This document shows positions 46,580 through 54,940 of a stretch of DNA of 64,000 nt, piece after piece. The translations under genes and the position numbers were made by a program. Under the pieces are notes generated by a model that ran no database searches, was not told the origin of the DNA, and worked only from the letters and a program-made list of their open reading frames with translations. Position 1 is the first letter of the stretch, and every line of letters starts with the position of its first letter. The stretch is from Formosa sediminum (GTDB lineage: Bacteria; Bacteroidota; Bacteroidia; Flavobacteriales; Flavobacteriaceae), in NCBI RefSeq assembly GCF_007197735.1, contig NZ_CP041637.1, forward strand, positions 2,017,001 to 2,081,000. Reading direction: 5' to 3'.

Positions 46580-49063
46580 ATGACACAGTACGAGTTTGAT
46601 GATCAGGACCAGATGGAATCTGGAGGTATGACCTTTGATTTTAGAGGGTATTTATTTAAAGTTTTAAACCTTTGGAAATTGGTACTGCTTTGTATTGGTA
46701 TGGCATTAATTATTGCTTATTTAATAAATGTAAGAAAGCAAAATATATACAGACTAGATTCTTTAATTACAGTAGAGAATGATCAAAACCCTTTTTTTAC
46801 AGCGAATACAAGTATTTCGTTTAACTGGGGAGGTGTTTCTGGTAAAGTAGGTAAGGTTATTACCTCGTTACAAACCCGAACTCACAATGAAAAAGTAGTA
46901 GATTCGCTTCAGTTTTATATTAATTATTTAAAAGAAGGAAAATATAGAAAGGAAGATATTTATAAAGATGCTCCCTTTTATTTAGAAATTGATAAAACAC
47001 AAGGACAACTTTTAAATCAACCCTTAGGAATACGTTTTATAAACGACACACAATTTGAAATTTTTAAAGAATTTGAAACAGAAGATGGGCGCATACAGTT
47101 TTATGGCGACAAGCACACTAAACCGGTTAAATTACCCATAGGAAATTTTAATAATACATTTACTATTGGGCAGCCTGTTAATTTGCCTTTTGTACACTTT
47201 ACTTTACAAACCAAACCCGACGTAAGCATTCAGAATAATTCCGAATATTTTGTTCAATTTTTAGATTTTGATCAGGTTGTAAATAATTATAAAGAAGCTG
47301 TAAAGACAGAACCCTTTTCTAAAGAGTCGTCATCGGTGTTAAAGTTATCTTTAGCAGGTCATAATAAAGCTAAAATTGTAGATTACTTGAATGCTACATC
47401 TGCCATTTTAAGTCGTACAGAACTAGAACGTAAAAATTTATACGCAACAAATACCATACAGTTTATAGATAGTAGTTTAGCTGCTGTAAATAATAGTCTG
47501 AAAGATGTGTCTGAAGAAATGAATACCTTTAGAAAACAAAATAAGGTGTTTGATGTAGATGTAGAGATGACAGAAGTTTCAAGCCGTTTGAGAGAATACG
47601 AAATGGCAAAAGAAATGGAGCAAACAAAACTTAATTATTTAAATGCCCTAGAAGATTATCTTCGTACTAAAACAAATTATGTCAATATTGCAGCGCCTTC
47701 TTCAGTAGGTATTGAAGAACCTAACATTCAGCAAAGTGTTGGTAAAATTACGGCTTTAGCTATAGAACGTCAGAGTTTAGAATATACTATGAAGGAAGGA
47801 TCTGATCTTTTTAAAGACTTAGATCGACGAATAAATGCTGAGAAGCATGTATTATTAGAAACTATTGATGCCACCAAACGTACTATTAGATTACAACTTA
47901 GTAGCATACAACGTCAGGCTTTAAATTTAGAGTCTAAACTAAGTAATTTGCCAGAAGATCAGCAGCAGTTTCTAAAGATACAGCGTAAACTAGACATTAG
48001 TCAAGAGGCTTATAATTTGTATATGGCCAAACGTAGCGAAGCTGCAATAGTAAAAGCAGCAAATATATCTGATATTACCTCAATAGATGATGCAAAAGAT
48101 ATTGGAGGTGGCTTAATTGGACCAAATAAATCACTTAATTATATGATGGCACTAATGGTTGGATTTTTCTTACCGATGCTTTTTATATTTATTATTTATT
48201 TGTTAGACAATACTATTCATGGCTCTGATGAGGTTGAACGTTTATCTCGAATTCCTATTTTAGGTCTTATAGGTAAATATAAATACCACAATAATTTAGT
48301 AGTTTTCGAAAAGCCAAAATCCGCTGTAGCAGAATCTTTTAGGTCTATAAGGTCTAGTATGCAGTTTATCCTGAAAAAACAAAATACAGATCATAAATTA
48401 GGAAAAACAATAATGATAACTTCTTCTGTAAGTGGTGAAGGAAAAACGTTTACTTCTATTAACATGTCTACAGTATATGCTTTGTCTGGAAAGAAAACTA
48501 TTTTATTAGGTTTGGATCTACGTAAACCTAAGATATTTGCAGATTTTGGAATTACTAATGAGCGTGGAATGGTAAATTACTTAATAGGTGAACATACGCT
48601 TAGCGAAGTCACAAGTCATACAGATGTAGCTAATTTAGATGTAATTCTTTCTGGACCGGTGCCTCCAAATCCTTCAGAATTATTAATGAGTGATGGTTTA
48701 GCCGAGCTTATTGCTAAACTCCGAATAGATTATGATATAATTGTTCTAGATACACCTCCTTTAGGTTTAGTAACCGATGCATTACAATTAACACAATTTG
48801 CTGATGCTACTATTTTTATGGTACGTTTAGACTATACTAAGAAAGGAATGTTATCCTTAATTAATGCTAAATACCGTATGGGAGAAGTTAAAAATATAAG
48901 TTTTGTTCTTAACTTTTATAAGCATAAAACAAATCATAATTATGGCTATGGTTACGGCTATGGTTATGGTTACGGTTATGGCGTGTATGGTAATGCTTAT
49001 CATGAAAAAGATGAACAAAGTGGTGTGTTAGGGAAATTAAAAGCGTTAATTAATCGAAAATAA
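46580..49063 (+). CDS. Wzc-like chain-length determinant/tyrosine autokinase
   Basis: An 827-residue polysaccharide co-polymerase/BY-kinase. Layout: N-terminal cytoplasmic tail, membrane segment at about 34-50, long periplasmic coiled-coil region with a GNVR-type motif (about 445-490, SQEAYNLYMAKRSEA), second membrane segment (about 515-537), and the cytoplasmic kinase domain. Kinase motifs are Walker A SSVSGEGKTFTSINMS, Walker A' LLGLDLRKPKI and Walker B DIIVLDTPPLGLV. The C-terminal tail has seven Tyr-Gly pairs plus further Tyr, the expected autophosphorylation cluster. It controls polymer length and export with the Wza-like protein. Confidence 0.95.
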   Translation: MTQYEFDDQDQMESGGMTFDFRGYLFKVLNLWKLVLLCIGMALIIAYLINVRKQNIYRLDSLITVENDQNPFFTANTSISFNWGGVSGKVGKVITSLQTRTHNEKVVDSLQFYINYLKEGKYRKEDIYKDAPFYLEIDKTQGQLLNQPLGIRFINDTQFEIFKEFETEDGRIQFYGDKHTKPVKLPIGNFNNTFTIGQPVNLPFVHFTLQTKPDVSIQNNSEYFVQFLDFDQVVNNYKEAVKTEPFSKESSSVLKLSLAGHNKAKIVDYLNATSAILSRTELERKNLYATNTIQFIDSSLAAVNNSLKDVSEEMNTFRKQNKVFDVDVEMTEVSSRLREYEMAKEMEQTKLNYLNALEDYLRTKTNYVNIAAPSSVGIEEPNIQQSVGKITALAIERQSLEYTMKEGSDLFKDLDRRINAEKHVLLETIDATKRTIRLQLSSIQRQALNLESKLSNLPEDQQQFLKIQRKLDISQEAYNLYMAKRSEAAIVKAANISDITSIDDAKDIGGGLIGPNKSLNYMMALMVGFFLPMLFIFIIYLLDNTIHGSDEVERLSRIPILGLIGKYKYHNNLVVFEKPKSAVAESFRSIRSSMQFILKKQNTDHKLGKTIMITSSVSGEGKTFTSINMSTVYALSGKKTILLGLDLRKPKIFADFGITNERGMVNYLIGEHTLSEVTSHTDVANLDVILSGPVPPNPSELLMSDGLAELIAKLRIDYDIIVLDTPPLGLVTDALQLTQFADATIFMVRLDYTKKGMLSLINAKYRMGEVKNISFVLNFYKHKTNHNYGYGYGYGYGYGYGVYGNAYHEKDEQSGVLGKLKALINRK
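48941..48982 (+). repeat. Seven tandem 6-bp units (TAYGGY) encoding Tyr-Gly repeats
   Basis: Seven consecutive TAT/TAC-GGT/GGC units in the 3' end of the tyrosine kinase gene. Third-position variation shows the repeat is not a single recent expansion, but the tract could still change length by slippage. Confidence 0.9.
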
Positions 49064-49065
49064 TT

Positions 49066-50430
49066 TTAAATGCTAACACTCGACTGAGGTTGGATTTGAG
49101 TTTTTAAAATAACGCTTTGTAAAATTTTTTGAGTGTGCATAGTATCTTGTTGTGGGATTAAAAAACGTTCTAAATCTTCAGTGTGCATAATCTGTTCGGT
49201 AGCGTCTATAAAACCATAGCCCTTGTAAAATCCATCTCTAATTAAAATAAATGCAGATTCTTCTTGATGTCTGCCGTTTTGTTTAATTACAAGTTCTTGA
49301 TTGCTATTTTTTATAGATGCGATAGCTTCTTCTACCCTCAAGTTATAATTTGAAGCCGTTTCCTTTTGTTTACATATACCTTTACAGTCTTGAATGGCGT
49401 AATGGGAACATGCGGTAATACTTTCTTGCAAATGACAATATTTAGGACATAAATTAAAAGCTGTACAGTATTTTTCTAATTGTAGTCTGCAATCTGTAAT
49501 GGAGTAGAAAATTTTAAGTGGATTTGGAGCAGATTTTAGAGTGTTATATGCCAAGTGTTTTATGCCGTCTCTGTCTTCATAACTAAAAATTGCGAAAGCT
49601 TTTGGATTACGCTTTGCTGCTTGATTATATTCTGGATAATGAGATTTTATAGCAGCATCTTCCATAAGTGACGCAATCAATTCACTCCCAGATAAGTCAA
49701 AAGTGATATCTGCTGTTTCTCTGCACAAATTCATTTCTTTATCCGATTTATTGTAAAAATGAGTTAATACACGTTTTTTTAAATCTTTAGCTTTTCCAAC
49801 ATATATTATTTTTCCTTTTTTATTCTTAAAATAATAAACTCCAGGTTTATTAGGTATAGCGTTAAATACTGTATTAGGCAAATTTGGAGGGAGAGTTGCT
49901 TCTTTAGAAGAAGGTTTTAAAAAGGCTTTTATAACTGTTTCTGATTCTTCTTTGGCTAATAATAATTCAAATAAAATTACAGTTGCTTCTGCATCTCCTT
50001 TAGCACGGTGCCTGTTCACAACATTTATATTAAGGGCGTCGCATAATTTACCTAGGCTGTATGATTGGTGTCCCGGAATTAATTTTCTAGATAAACGTAT
50101 GGTACATAATTTTTTGCGTTTAAACTCAATACCAAGCTCTTTAAAAGCATTACGAATAATGTTATAATCGAAATTCACATTATGGGCAACAAAAATAGAA
50201 TCTTCTGTAAGATCTAATACTTGCTGAGCAATTTCTGAAAAAGTAGGGGCGTTAGCAACCATTCTATTGTCTATACCTGTAAGCGTAGTAATGTATGGCG
50301 GTATTTGAGTTTCAGGATTTACCAATGTGCTAAACGTGTCTATAAGTTGTTTGCCGTCATGTTTTAAAATCGCAATTTCTGTAATTTTATTACCGCTTCC
50401 GTTAGTTTCAATATCTATAATTGTGTACAT
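49066..50430 (-). CDS. Fused DEDDh 3'-5' exonuclease and GIY-YIG endonuclease (DnaQ-UvrC/Cho-like)
   Basis: A 454-residue two-nuclease fusion. Domain 1 (about 1-165) is a DnaQ-like exonuclease with Asp6/Glu8 (YTIIDIETNG), Asp88 in AHNVNFDYNII, and His141/Asp146 in HRAKGDAEAT. Domain 2 (about 190-280) is a UvrC-type GIY-YIG nuclease: GVYYFKNKKGKIIYVGKA with Tyr200, Tyr210 and Arg220. A Cys-rich region follows, then a C-terminal part of unknown role. The same architecture is known in actinobacteria. It lacks the UvrB-binding and second nuclease parts of full UvrC, like the SOS-induced Cho protein. Its start overlaps the LexA-like gene's stop by one base. Confidence 0.93.
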   Translation of the reverse strand: MYTIIDIETNGSGNKITEIAILKHDGKQLIDTFSTLVNPETQIPPYITTLTGIDNRMVANAPTFSEIAQQVLDLTEDSIFVAHNVNFDYNIIRNAFKELGIEFKRKKLCTIRLSRKLIPGHQSYSLGKLCDALNINVVNRHRAKGDAEATVILFELLLAKEESETVIKAFLKPSSKEATLPPNLPNTVFNAIPNKPGVYYFKNKKGKIIYVGKAKDLKKRVLTHFYNKSDKEMNLCRETADITFDLSGSELIASLMEDAAIKSHYPEYNQAAKRNPKAFAIFSYEDRDGIKHLAYNTLKSAPNPLKIFYSITDCRLQLEKYCTAFNLCPKYCHLQESITACSHYAIQDCKGICKQKETASNYNLRVEEAIASIKNSNQELVIKQNGRHQEESAFILIRDGFYKGYGFIDATEQIMHTEDLERFLIPQQDTMHTQKILQSVILKTQIQPQSSVSI

Positions 50431-51197
50431 TATTGTATCATTTTTTCTAAAGCTTTTAATTCTACACCAAGCTCATTAAACATGCTTATTATACTACTTA
50501 TTTGTAATTCGTGTGCGTCGTACTCTTGTGTGTTTATGCAACAAGTAAATTCCCATAATTCTAAAATATCTTCAGCATGTACTAAATACGGAGCATATTT
50601 TTTATTGTCTGATACGAGTAAGATACTGTTATTTTCTTTGATTTGATTATAAACACGCTTATAGACCATACCTTGTGAAGCTGTTAATAACACATACGTG
50701 CGACCGTCTTGCAGATCTTGTAGGTCTTCAATAAATTTACCTACAACAAAAGAACCATCTTTTAATGGAAGCATCGAGTCTCCTTTTATAGGGAAGGCTC
50801 TGTGTTTTCCTGTGGGTAAAAAGGGCAGCTTAATGTTTTGTAGTTGATCTATGTATTCAGGATCGTCGTAGCCATTTAAATATCCAGCAGAGGCTTTTAC
50901 AGGAACAACTTCTATCAAATCGTCATCTTCCAAATCTACAATCATAGGGAATAGGATGCGATTTTGTCCAATATTTAAAAACGAATTGTCTTTGGTTTTG
51001 CTTAAGTCGGTACGTACTAAAATATCTATAGGCAATTTAAAATAATCTGAAAATTTAATAAGCATAGCTATAGCAGGTTCTGAACGACCTTCTTCATAAG
51101 ACCCAATTCTGGATCGGGTAATTCCTAAATCATTGGCAAGTGCTTCTTGAGAGTATTTTTTTAGTGTTCTTAAATGTTTAATATTTGAGGCAATCAT
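50430..51197 (-). CDS. LexA-like self-cleaving transcriptional repressor (XRE HTH + S24 peptidase)
   Basis: A 255-residue repressor with an N-terminal XRE helix-turn-helix (about 4-60; QEALANDLGITRSRIGSYEE) and a C-terminal LexA/S24 domain. The autocleavage parts are complete: Ala104-Gly105 in KASAGYLNG, Ser141 in KGDSMLPL and Lys180 in MVYKRVY, with spacing close to LexA. It therefore should be cleaved when RecA filaments form or under a similar signal. I start at ATG 51197 rather than the upstream TTG 51203. It is co-transcribed with the nuclease fusion, likely an autoregulated damage-response pair. DNA targets are unknown. Confidence 0.92.
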   Translation of the reverse strand: MIASNIKHLRTLKKYSQEALANDLGITRSRIGSYEEGRSEPAIAMLIKFSDYFKLPIDILVRTDLSKTKDNSFLNIGQNRILFPMIVDLEDDDLIEVVPVKASAGYLNGYDDPEYIDQLQNIKLPFLPTGKHRAFPIKGDSMLPLKDGSFVVGKFIEDLQDLQDGRTYVLLTASQGMVYKRVYNQIKENNSILLVSDNKKYAPYLVHAEDILELWEFTCCINTQEYDAHELQISSIISMFNELGVELKALEKMIQ

Positions 51198-51198
51198 A

Positions 51199-51208
51199 AA
51201 CAATTGTT
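51199..51208. promoter_or_regulatory. Palindrome at the start codon of the LexA-like gene
   Basis: AACAATTGTT is a perfect 10-bp palindrome one base upstream of the repressor ATG, a plausible autoregulatory site. Confidence 0.4.
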
Positions 51209-51231
51209 ATTAGTCCAGAATAATGGCTGTT

Positions 51232-51248
51232 GTAATTAGTAGTAATTA
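51232..51248. repeat. GTAATTA repeats upstream of the LexA-like gene
   Basis: GTAATTA occurs at 51232-51238 and 51242-51248, forming TAATTAGTAGTAATTA with palindromic character. The first copy extends to GTAATTAGTAGT, which recurs exactly at 51371-51382. Possible operators. Confidence 0.5.
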
Positions 51249-51264
51249 ATGCTTGTAAATGTAG

Positions 51265-51272
51265 CAAAATTA
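51265..51272 (-). promoter_or_regulatory. -7 element of the LexA-like gene promoter
   Basis: On the minus strand this reads TAATTTTG, fitting TAnnTTTG, 67 bp before the ATG at 51197. The GTAATTA repeats lie between it and the gene. Confidence 0.48.
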
Positions 51273-51419
51273 TTAATCTGAAAAAACAAAAATTAAAGGT
51301 GTATTAAAATTATTGTAAATGAGTTAAAGTATTAAAAAAGAAGTGGTGTTTTTAAATGTGTAATTTCTTAGTAATTAGTAGTGTTAGAAGATGAAATACT
51401 ATAGCGTTTAAAATTTTAG

Positions 51420-51446
51420 TAAAAAAAAAGAGCCAAATGGCTCTTT
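51420..51446 (-). terminator. Terminator of the second ECF sigma operon
   Basis: On the minus strand AAAGAGCC and GGCTCTTT form an 8-9 bp stem followed by a run of T residues, 9 bp after the last gene's stop. Confidence 0.88.
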
Positions 51447-51454
51447 AAATCATG

Positions 51455-51889
51455 TTATCTTTTATCGTCTTGATGTCTTTTTTTATACTCTTCAAAGAGT
51501 TTTCTTCTAAAATCGTCTTCAGATTTTTTAAGAATGATAATTTTTTTAGCAGGAATTACTTTCTTTAAATCATTAATGTATTGATTGTATAGTAGCAATC
51601 TTTTTTCGTTAGATTGAACCATGCTATTTAAAAGCGTGTTGGCTTCGGTTTCAGATAAATTATCTATATCAGAGCTTTTTCTTTGCGCTTTCATTTCGTT
51701 ACGAAGGGAATTGGTGTCTTCTTCATAAGCGTTATAAATAGGCCAGAATTTTTGTGCTTCAGTTTTAGATAAATTCAGTTTTTCTGTAATAAAAGCTATT
51801 TTTAGAGTTTTTATTTTTTCGTCTTTACTTTGTGCAAATACATTTACACTACATAGGGCGATTAATAAAATAATATATCCTTTTTTCAT
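51455..51889 (-). CDS. Small periplasmic Spy/CpxP-like protein of an ECF sigma module
   Basis: A 144-residue exported helical protein: signal peptide about 1-19 (YIILLIALCSVNVFAQ), then KTLKIAFITEKLNLSKTEAQ and FWPIYNAYEEDTNSLRNEM, followed by Lys/Arg-rich helices. It resembles the LTxxQ/Spy-CpxP-like proteins often annotated as sensors of ECF sigma factors. It is the third gene of an operon, 10 bp after the membrane protein and followed by a strong terminator. A chaperone or sensing role in the periplasm is inference from fold and context. Confidence 0.78.
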   Translation of the reverse strand: MKKGYIILLIALCSVNVFAQSKDEKIKTLKIAFITEKLNLSKTEAQKFWPIYNAYEEDTNSLRNEMKAQRKSSDIDNLSETEANTLLNSMVQSNEKRLLLYNQYINDLKKVIPAKKIIILKKSEDDFRRKLFEEYKKRHQDDKR

Positions 51890-51899
51890 AAGTTAATTT

Positions 51900-52391
51900 T
51901 TAATTGTCTAAAAGATCTTCTAAATCTACTACACTTTCTATATAATAATCTATAGAGGCATCGCTTAGTGTACTGTTTAAAATGTCATTTTCAAAAACAT
52001 CAGTATCTGTAATTAAAGTAGCCATTTCTGAAGTGTTAAATTCTTCATTTAAAATAAAAGACTCTAAACTATCGTTATTTATAGAGCTAATAGAGTGAGT
52101 TTGATTATTAGAAAAAGTAAGTGTAAACATAAGTACTAAACAAGCAGCAATACTAGCCGCATAAGCCCAAGGTTTAATATTTAAAGTTCTTACTTTAGGC
52201 TTAGCATCTAATTTTGTTAGAATACGAGCTTCTAAAGTCTCGAAATAGTCATCAGGAGCTTTAAAACCAGGATTTGAAACTTTGTCTTGAAGTTTAGCTT
52301 GGCTTAAAATAGAATCCTCAAGAGTATTAAAGTAATCTTTTGGTATTTTAAACCCTCCGGTATTGTCGTTATGTAAGTCTTTCAATTTCAT
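51900..52391 (-). CDS. Single-pass membrane protein, probable anti-sigma factor
   Basis: A 163-residue protein with a cytoplasmic N-terminus carrying two copies of a short motif: GGFKIPKDYFNTLEDSILSQ at about 11-30 and NPGFKAPDDYFETLEARIL at about 41-59. A membrane segment follows at about 86-103 (WAYAASIAACLVLMFTLTF), then a short acidic periplasmic tail. The GFxxPxDYFxxLE motif is common in flavobacterial proteins encoded beside ECF sigma factors. Position directly after the sigma gene supports an anti-sigma role; no zinc motif is present. Confidence 0.75.
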   Translation of the reverse strand: MKLKDLHNDNTGGFKIPKDYFNTLEDSILSQAKLQDKVSNPGFKAPDDYFETLEARILTKLDAKPKVRTLNIKPWAYAASIAACLVLMFTLTFSNNQTHSISSINNDSLESFILNEEFNTSEMATLITDTDVFENDILNSTLSDASIDYYIESVVDLEDLLDN

Positions 52392-52424
52392 CTTAATGCT
52401 TAGACTGTGTTTTTTTATAAAGGT

Positions 52425-52967
52425 TTAATCATGAGTTAAATAGTCTTCAATTTTTTTTACAGCTAAATGGTAAGATGCTTTTAATGCGCCTTCGCTGGTC
52501 TCTAAAATTTCAGACATCTCTTTATATTTTATATCTTCAAAATACCTCATATTAAATACTAACTGTTGTTTTTGAGGTAGTTTAGCAATTGCTTGTTGTA
52601 GTTTAAATTGAATGTCGTCTCCTTCAAAGTAAACATCAGATTGTAAATGATCTAAAGCAAGTTGCTGGGCCTCTTCGTTTGTAATTTGCAACAGTTTGGC
52701 TCTTTTATTAATGAATGAGATAGCTTCGTTAGTCGCTATACGATACATCCATGAGTACAATTTACTGTCTCCATTAAACGAATTTATATTTCTAAAAATC
52801 TTTATGAATGTATTTTGTAATACATCATCCGTATCGTCGTGAGATTTCACAATATTACGAATGTGCCAATACAGCCGTTCTTTGTAAATCCGAATAAGGT
52901 CTTTAAAAGCTGAATCTCTGCTAGCATCAGATTTTAGTTGCTCTAAAAGTTGAGACTCGTTAATCAT
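52425..52967 (-). CDS. ECF-type RNA polymerase sigma factor
   Basis: A 180-residue ECF sigma factor. Region 2: DTDDVLQNTFIKIFRNINSF and SKLYSWMYRIATNEAISFI; region 4: LPQKQQLVFNMRYFEDIKY and MSEILETSEGALKASYHLAV. The typical helix-turn-helix lies in the last 45 residues. It starts the operon sigma, membrane anti-sigma-like, periplasmic Spy-like, and would respond to envelope conditions. It is the second independent ECF module in the window; the two differ in their third gene. Confidence 0.95.
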   Translation of the reverse strand: MINESQLLEQLKSDASRDSAFKDLIRIYKERLYWHIRNIVKSHDDTDDVLQNTFIKIFRNINSFNGDSKLYSWMYRIATNEAISFINKRAKLLQITNEEAQQLALDHLQSDVYFEGDDIQFKLQQAIAKLPQKQQLVFNMRYFEDIKYKEMSEILETSEGALKASYHLAVKKIEDYLTHD

Positions 52968-53051
52968 TCATAGGTTTTATACTTAGACATCTAAAAGTCT
53001 TAAAAGTTTAATTAAGGATGTAAATTTCGGAATAAAGTTTGAAAAATGGGT

Positions 53052-53089
53052 ATAAAAAAGGGATAAACACCTATTAAAGTGGTTATCCC
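53052..53089 (-). terminator. Terminator after the MsbA-like exporter
   Basis: On the minus strand GGGATAACCAC and GTGTTTATCCC pair with one mismatch and are followed by six T residues, 25 bp after the exporter's stop. Confidence 0.88.
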
Positions 53090-53113
53090 TATATTAAAAA
53101 TTAGATTTAAATT

Positions 53114-54940
53114 TTATTCAAAACTTTGCATGTGTACCAATTTATTGTAAACATGATCTTTTTTAATCAATTCCTCATGAGTGCCTTGTTCTACAATTTC
53201 TCCTTTTTGCATAACAACAATTAAGTCTGCACTTTGAATGGTTGATAAACGGTGGGCAATAACAATAGAGGTTCTGTTTTTCATCATGTTTTCTAAAGCA
53301 TCTTGTACTAAACGTTCACTTTCTGTGTCTAGGGCAGAGGTTGCTTCATCTAAAATCATAATAGGTGGGTTCTTTAATACTGCACGGGCAATGCTTAATC
53401 GCTGCTTTTGTCCGCCAGATAATTTGTTTCCAGAATCTCCAATATTGGTCTCTATGCCAAGAGGTAAATCTTTAACAAATTCCCAAGCATTGGCAATTTT
53501 TAAGGCGTCTATAATTTCTTGATCTGTTGCATTTTCTTTGCCTAATAAGATATTGTTTTTTATAGTGTCGTTAAACAATATAGAATCTTGAGTAACTAAG
53601 CCCATTAAATTACGTAATGAATGTTTACTTAAATCTTTTATATTGTCTCCATCTATAGTAATGCTACCTTGGGAAACATCGTAAAAACGAGTTACTAGAT
53701 TAGCTATTGTGCTTTTTCCGCTACCAGATTGTCCTACAAGCGCCACACTTTTTCCTTTAGGGACAGTGAGTGTAAAATGCTTTAACACAAAATCGTCTTC
53801 ATATTTAAATGAAATATTATTTAGTGCAATTTCAGAATTAAACTCTGTTTTAATTTTAGCATTAGGCTTGTCTTTTAAAACAGATTCTGTATTTAAAATC
53901 TCTAAAACACGATCTGCAGCAGCATTACCAGCTTTAACCTTATAACTTGCTTTACTAATATCTTTTGCAGGTGTTAATATTTGATAAGCCAGTGCCATAT
54001 AAGTAATAAAAGCACCTCCAGAGAGTGTTCTCTCTATTAAAACCATACTCCCGCCGTACCATAATAAGGCGGCAATAGTTATAATTCCTAAAAATTCGCT
54101 AGTAGGTGAGGCTAAATTCTGTCGGTTTAAAAGTGTATTGGAAAAATGATAAAAACGTTCTGTAGAATCTTGAAATTTAGCATTAAATTTTTGTTCTGCA
54201 TTAAACCCTTTAATCACTTTTAGTCCGCCTAAAGTTTCCTCTAAGGTAGAAATAAATACGCCTTGTTCTGTTTGTACTTTATTAGATTTACGTTTTAAAC
54301 TTTTCCCAATTCTAGATATTATAAATCCCGCAACCGGAATAAATAAAAACACAAATATGGTGAGTTGGGTCGAGATGGTAAACATGGTGATAATTGCAAA
54401 AACAATGGTTAACGGTTCTTTTACAATAAGCTCTAAAATAGCTAGTAAAGAATTTTTTACTTCGTTAACATCTCCTGAAATACGAGCAATGATATCGCCT
54501 TTTTTCTTTTCAGAATAATAAGAAATAGGTAGCGTAATAACTTTATCATAAATGGCGTTTCTTAAATCTTTTAAAACGCCATTTCTTAAAAATGTAATTG
54601 AAAATAATGCTAAGTAATTAAAAATATTTTTGAGTAAGAATAAACTAATAATTAACACAATCATATAAAATAAAGTACGCTGTGGGCCCTCGTTTGCATT
54701 GGTTGTGGTAACAAAATAGTTTAGGTAATTCTCACCATACGCTTTTAAATGCCCGATACCTTTATAAACAGGTTCTACGGTTACTTTTTTAGTTTCGCCA
54801 AATAATACATTTATCATAGGCATTAAAGATACCATAGCTAGGGTACTAAATAATGCATATAATATGTTGAAGAAAATATTAAAGAAACCGTATTTTTTAT
54901 ACGGTATTATAAAGCGCGATAGTTTTTTTAGATACTCCAT
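53114..54940 (-). CDS. ABC exporter (MsbA-like), fused membrane and ATPase domains
   Basis: A 608-residue half-transporter. The membrane domain (about 1-335) has six segments; the ATPase domain has Walker A LVGQSGSGKSTIANLVTRF, signature LSGGQKQRLSIARAVL, Walker B IMILDEATSALDTESE and switch His VIAHRLSTIQSADLIV. The sequence is closest in style to MsbA/lipid exporters, although drug or peptide export cannot be excluded. The start overlaps the phosphomutase stop by one base, so they are co-transcribed. With glycan enzymes nearby, lipid or lipid-linked sugar export is reasonable. Confidence 0.93.
   Translation of the reverse strand: MEYLKKLSRFIIPYKKYGFFNIFFNILYALFSTLAMVSLMPMINVLFGETKKVTVEPVYKGIGHLKAYGENYLNYFVTTTNANEGPQRTLFYMIVLIISLFLLKNIFNYLALFSITFLRNGVLKDLRNAIYDKVITLPISYYSEKKKGDIIARISGDVNEVKNSLLAILELIVKEPLTIVFAIITMFTISTQLTIFVFLFIPVAGFIISRIGKSLKRKSNKVQTEQGVFISTLEETLGGLKVIKGFNAEQKFNAKFQDSTERFYHFSNTLLNRQNLASPTSEFLGIITIAALLWYGGSMVLIERTLSGGAFITYMALAYQILTPAKDISKASYKVKAGNAAADRVLEILNTESVLKDKPNAKIKTEFNSEIALNNISFKYEDDFVLKHFTLTVPKGKSVALVGQSGSGKSTIANLVTRFYDVSQGSITIDGDNIKDLSKHSLRNLMGLVTQDSILFNDTIKNNILLGKENATDQEIIDALKIANAWEFVKDLPLGIETNIGDSGNKLSGGQKQRLSIARAVLKNPPIMILDEATSALDTESERLVQDALENMMKNRTSIVIAHRLSTIQSADLIVVMQKGEIVEQGTHEELIKKDHVYNKLVHMQSFE

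Noticed and set aside
51198-51203. TTG start for the LexA-like repressor
   Set aside because: ATG 51197, two codons later, gives a normal XRE N-terminus; the TTG overlaps the AACAATTGTT palindrome.
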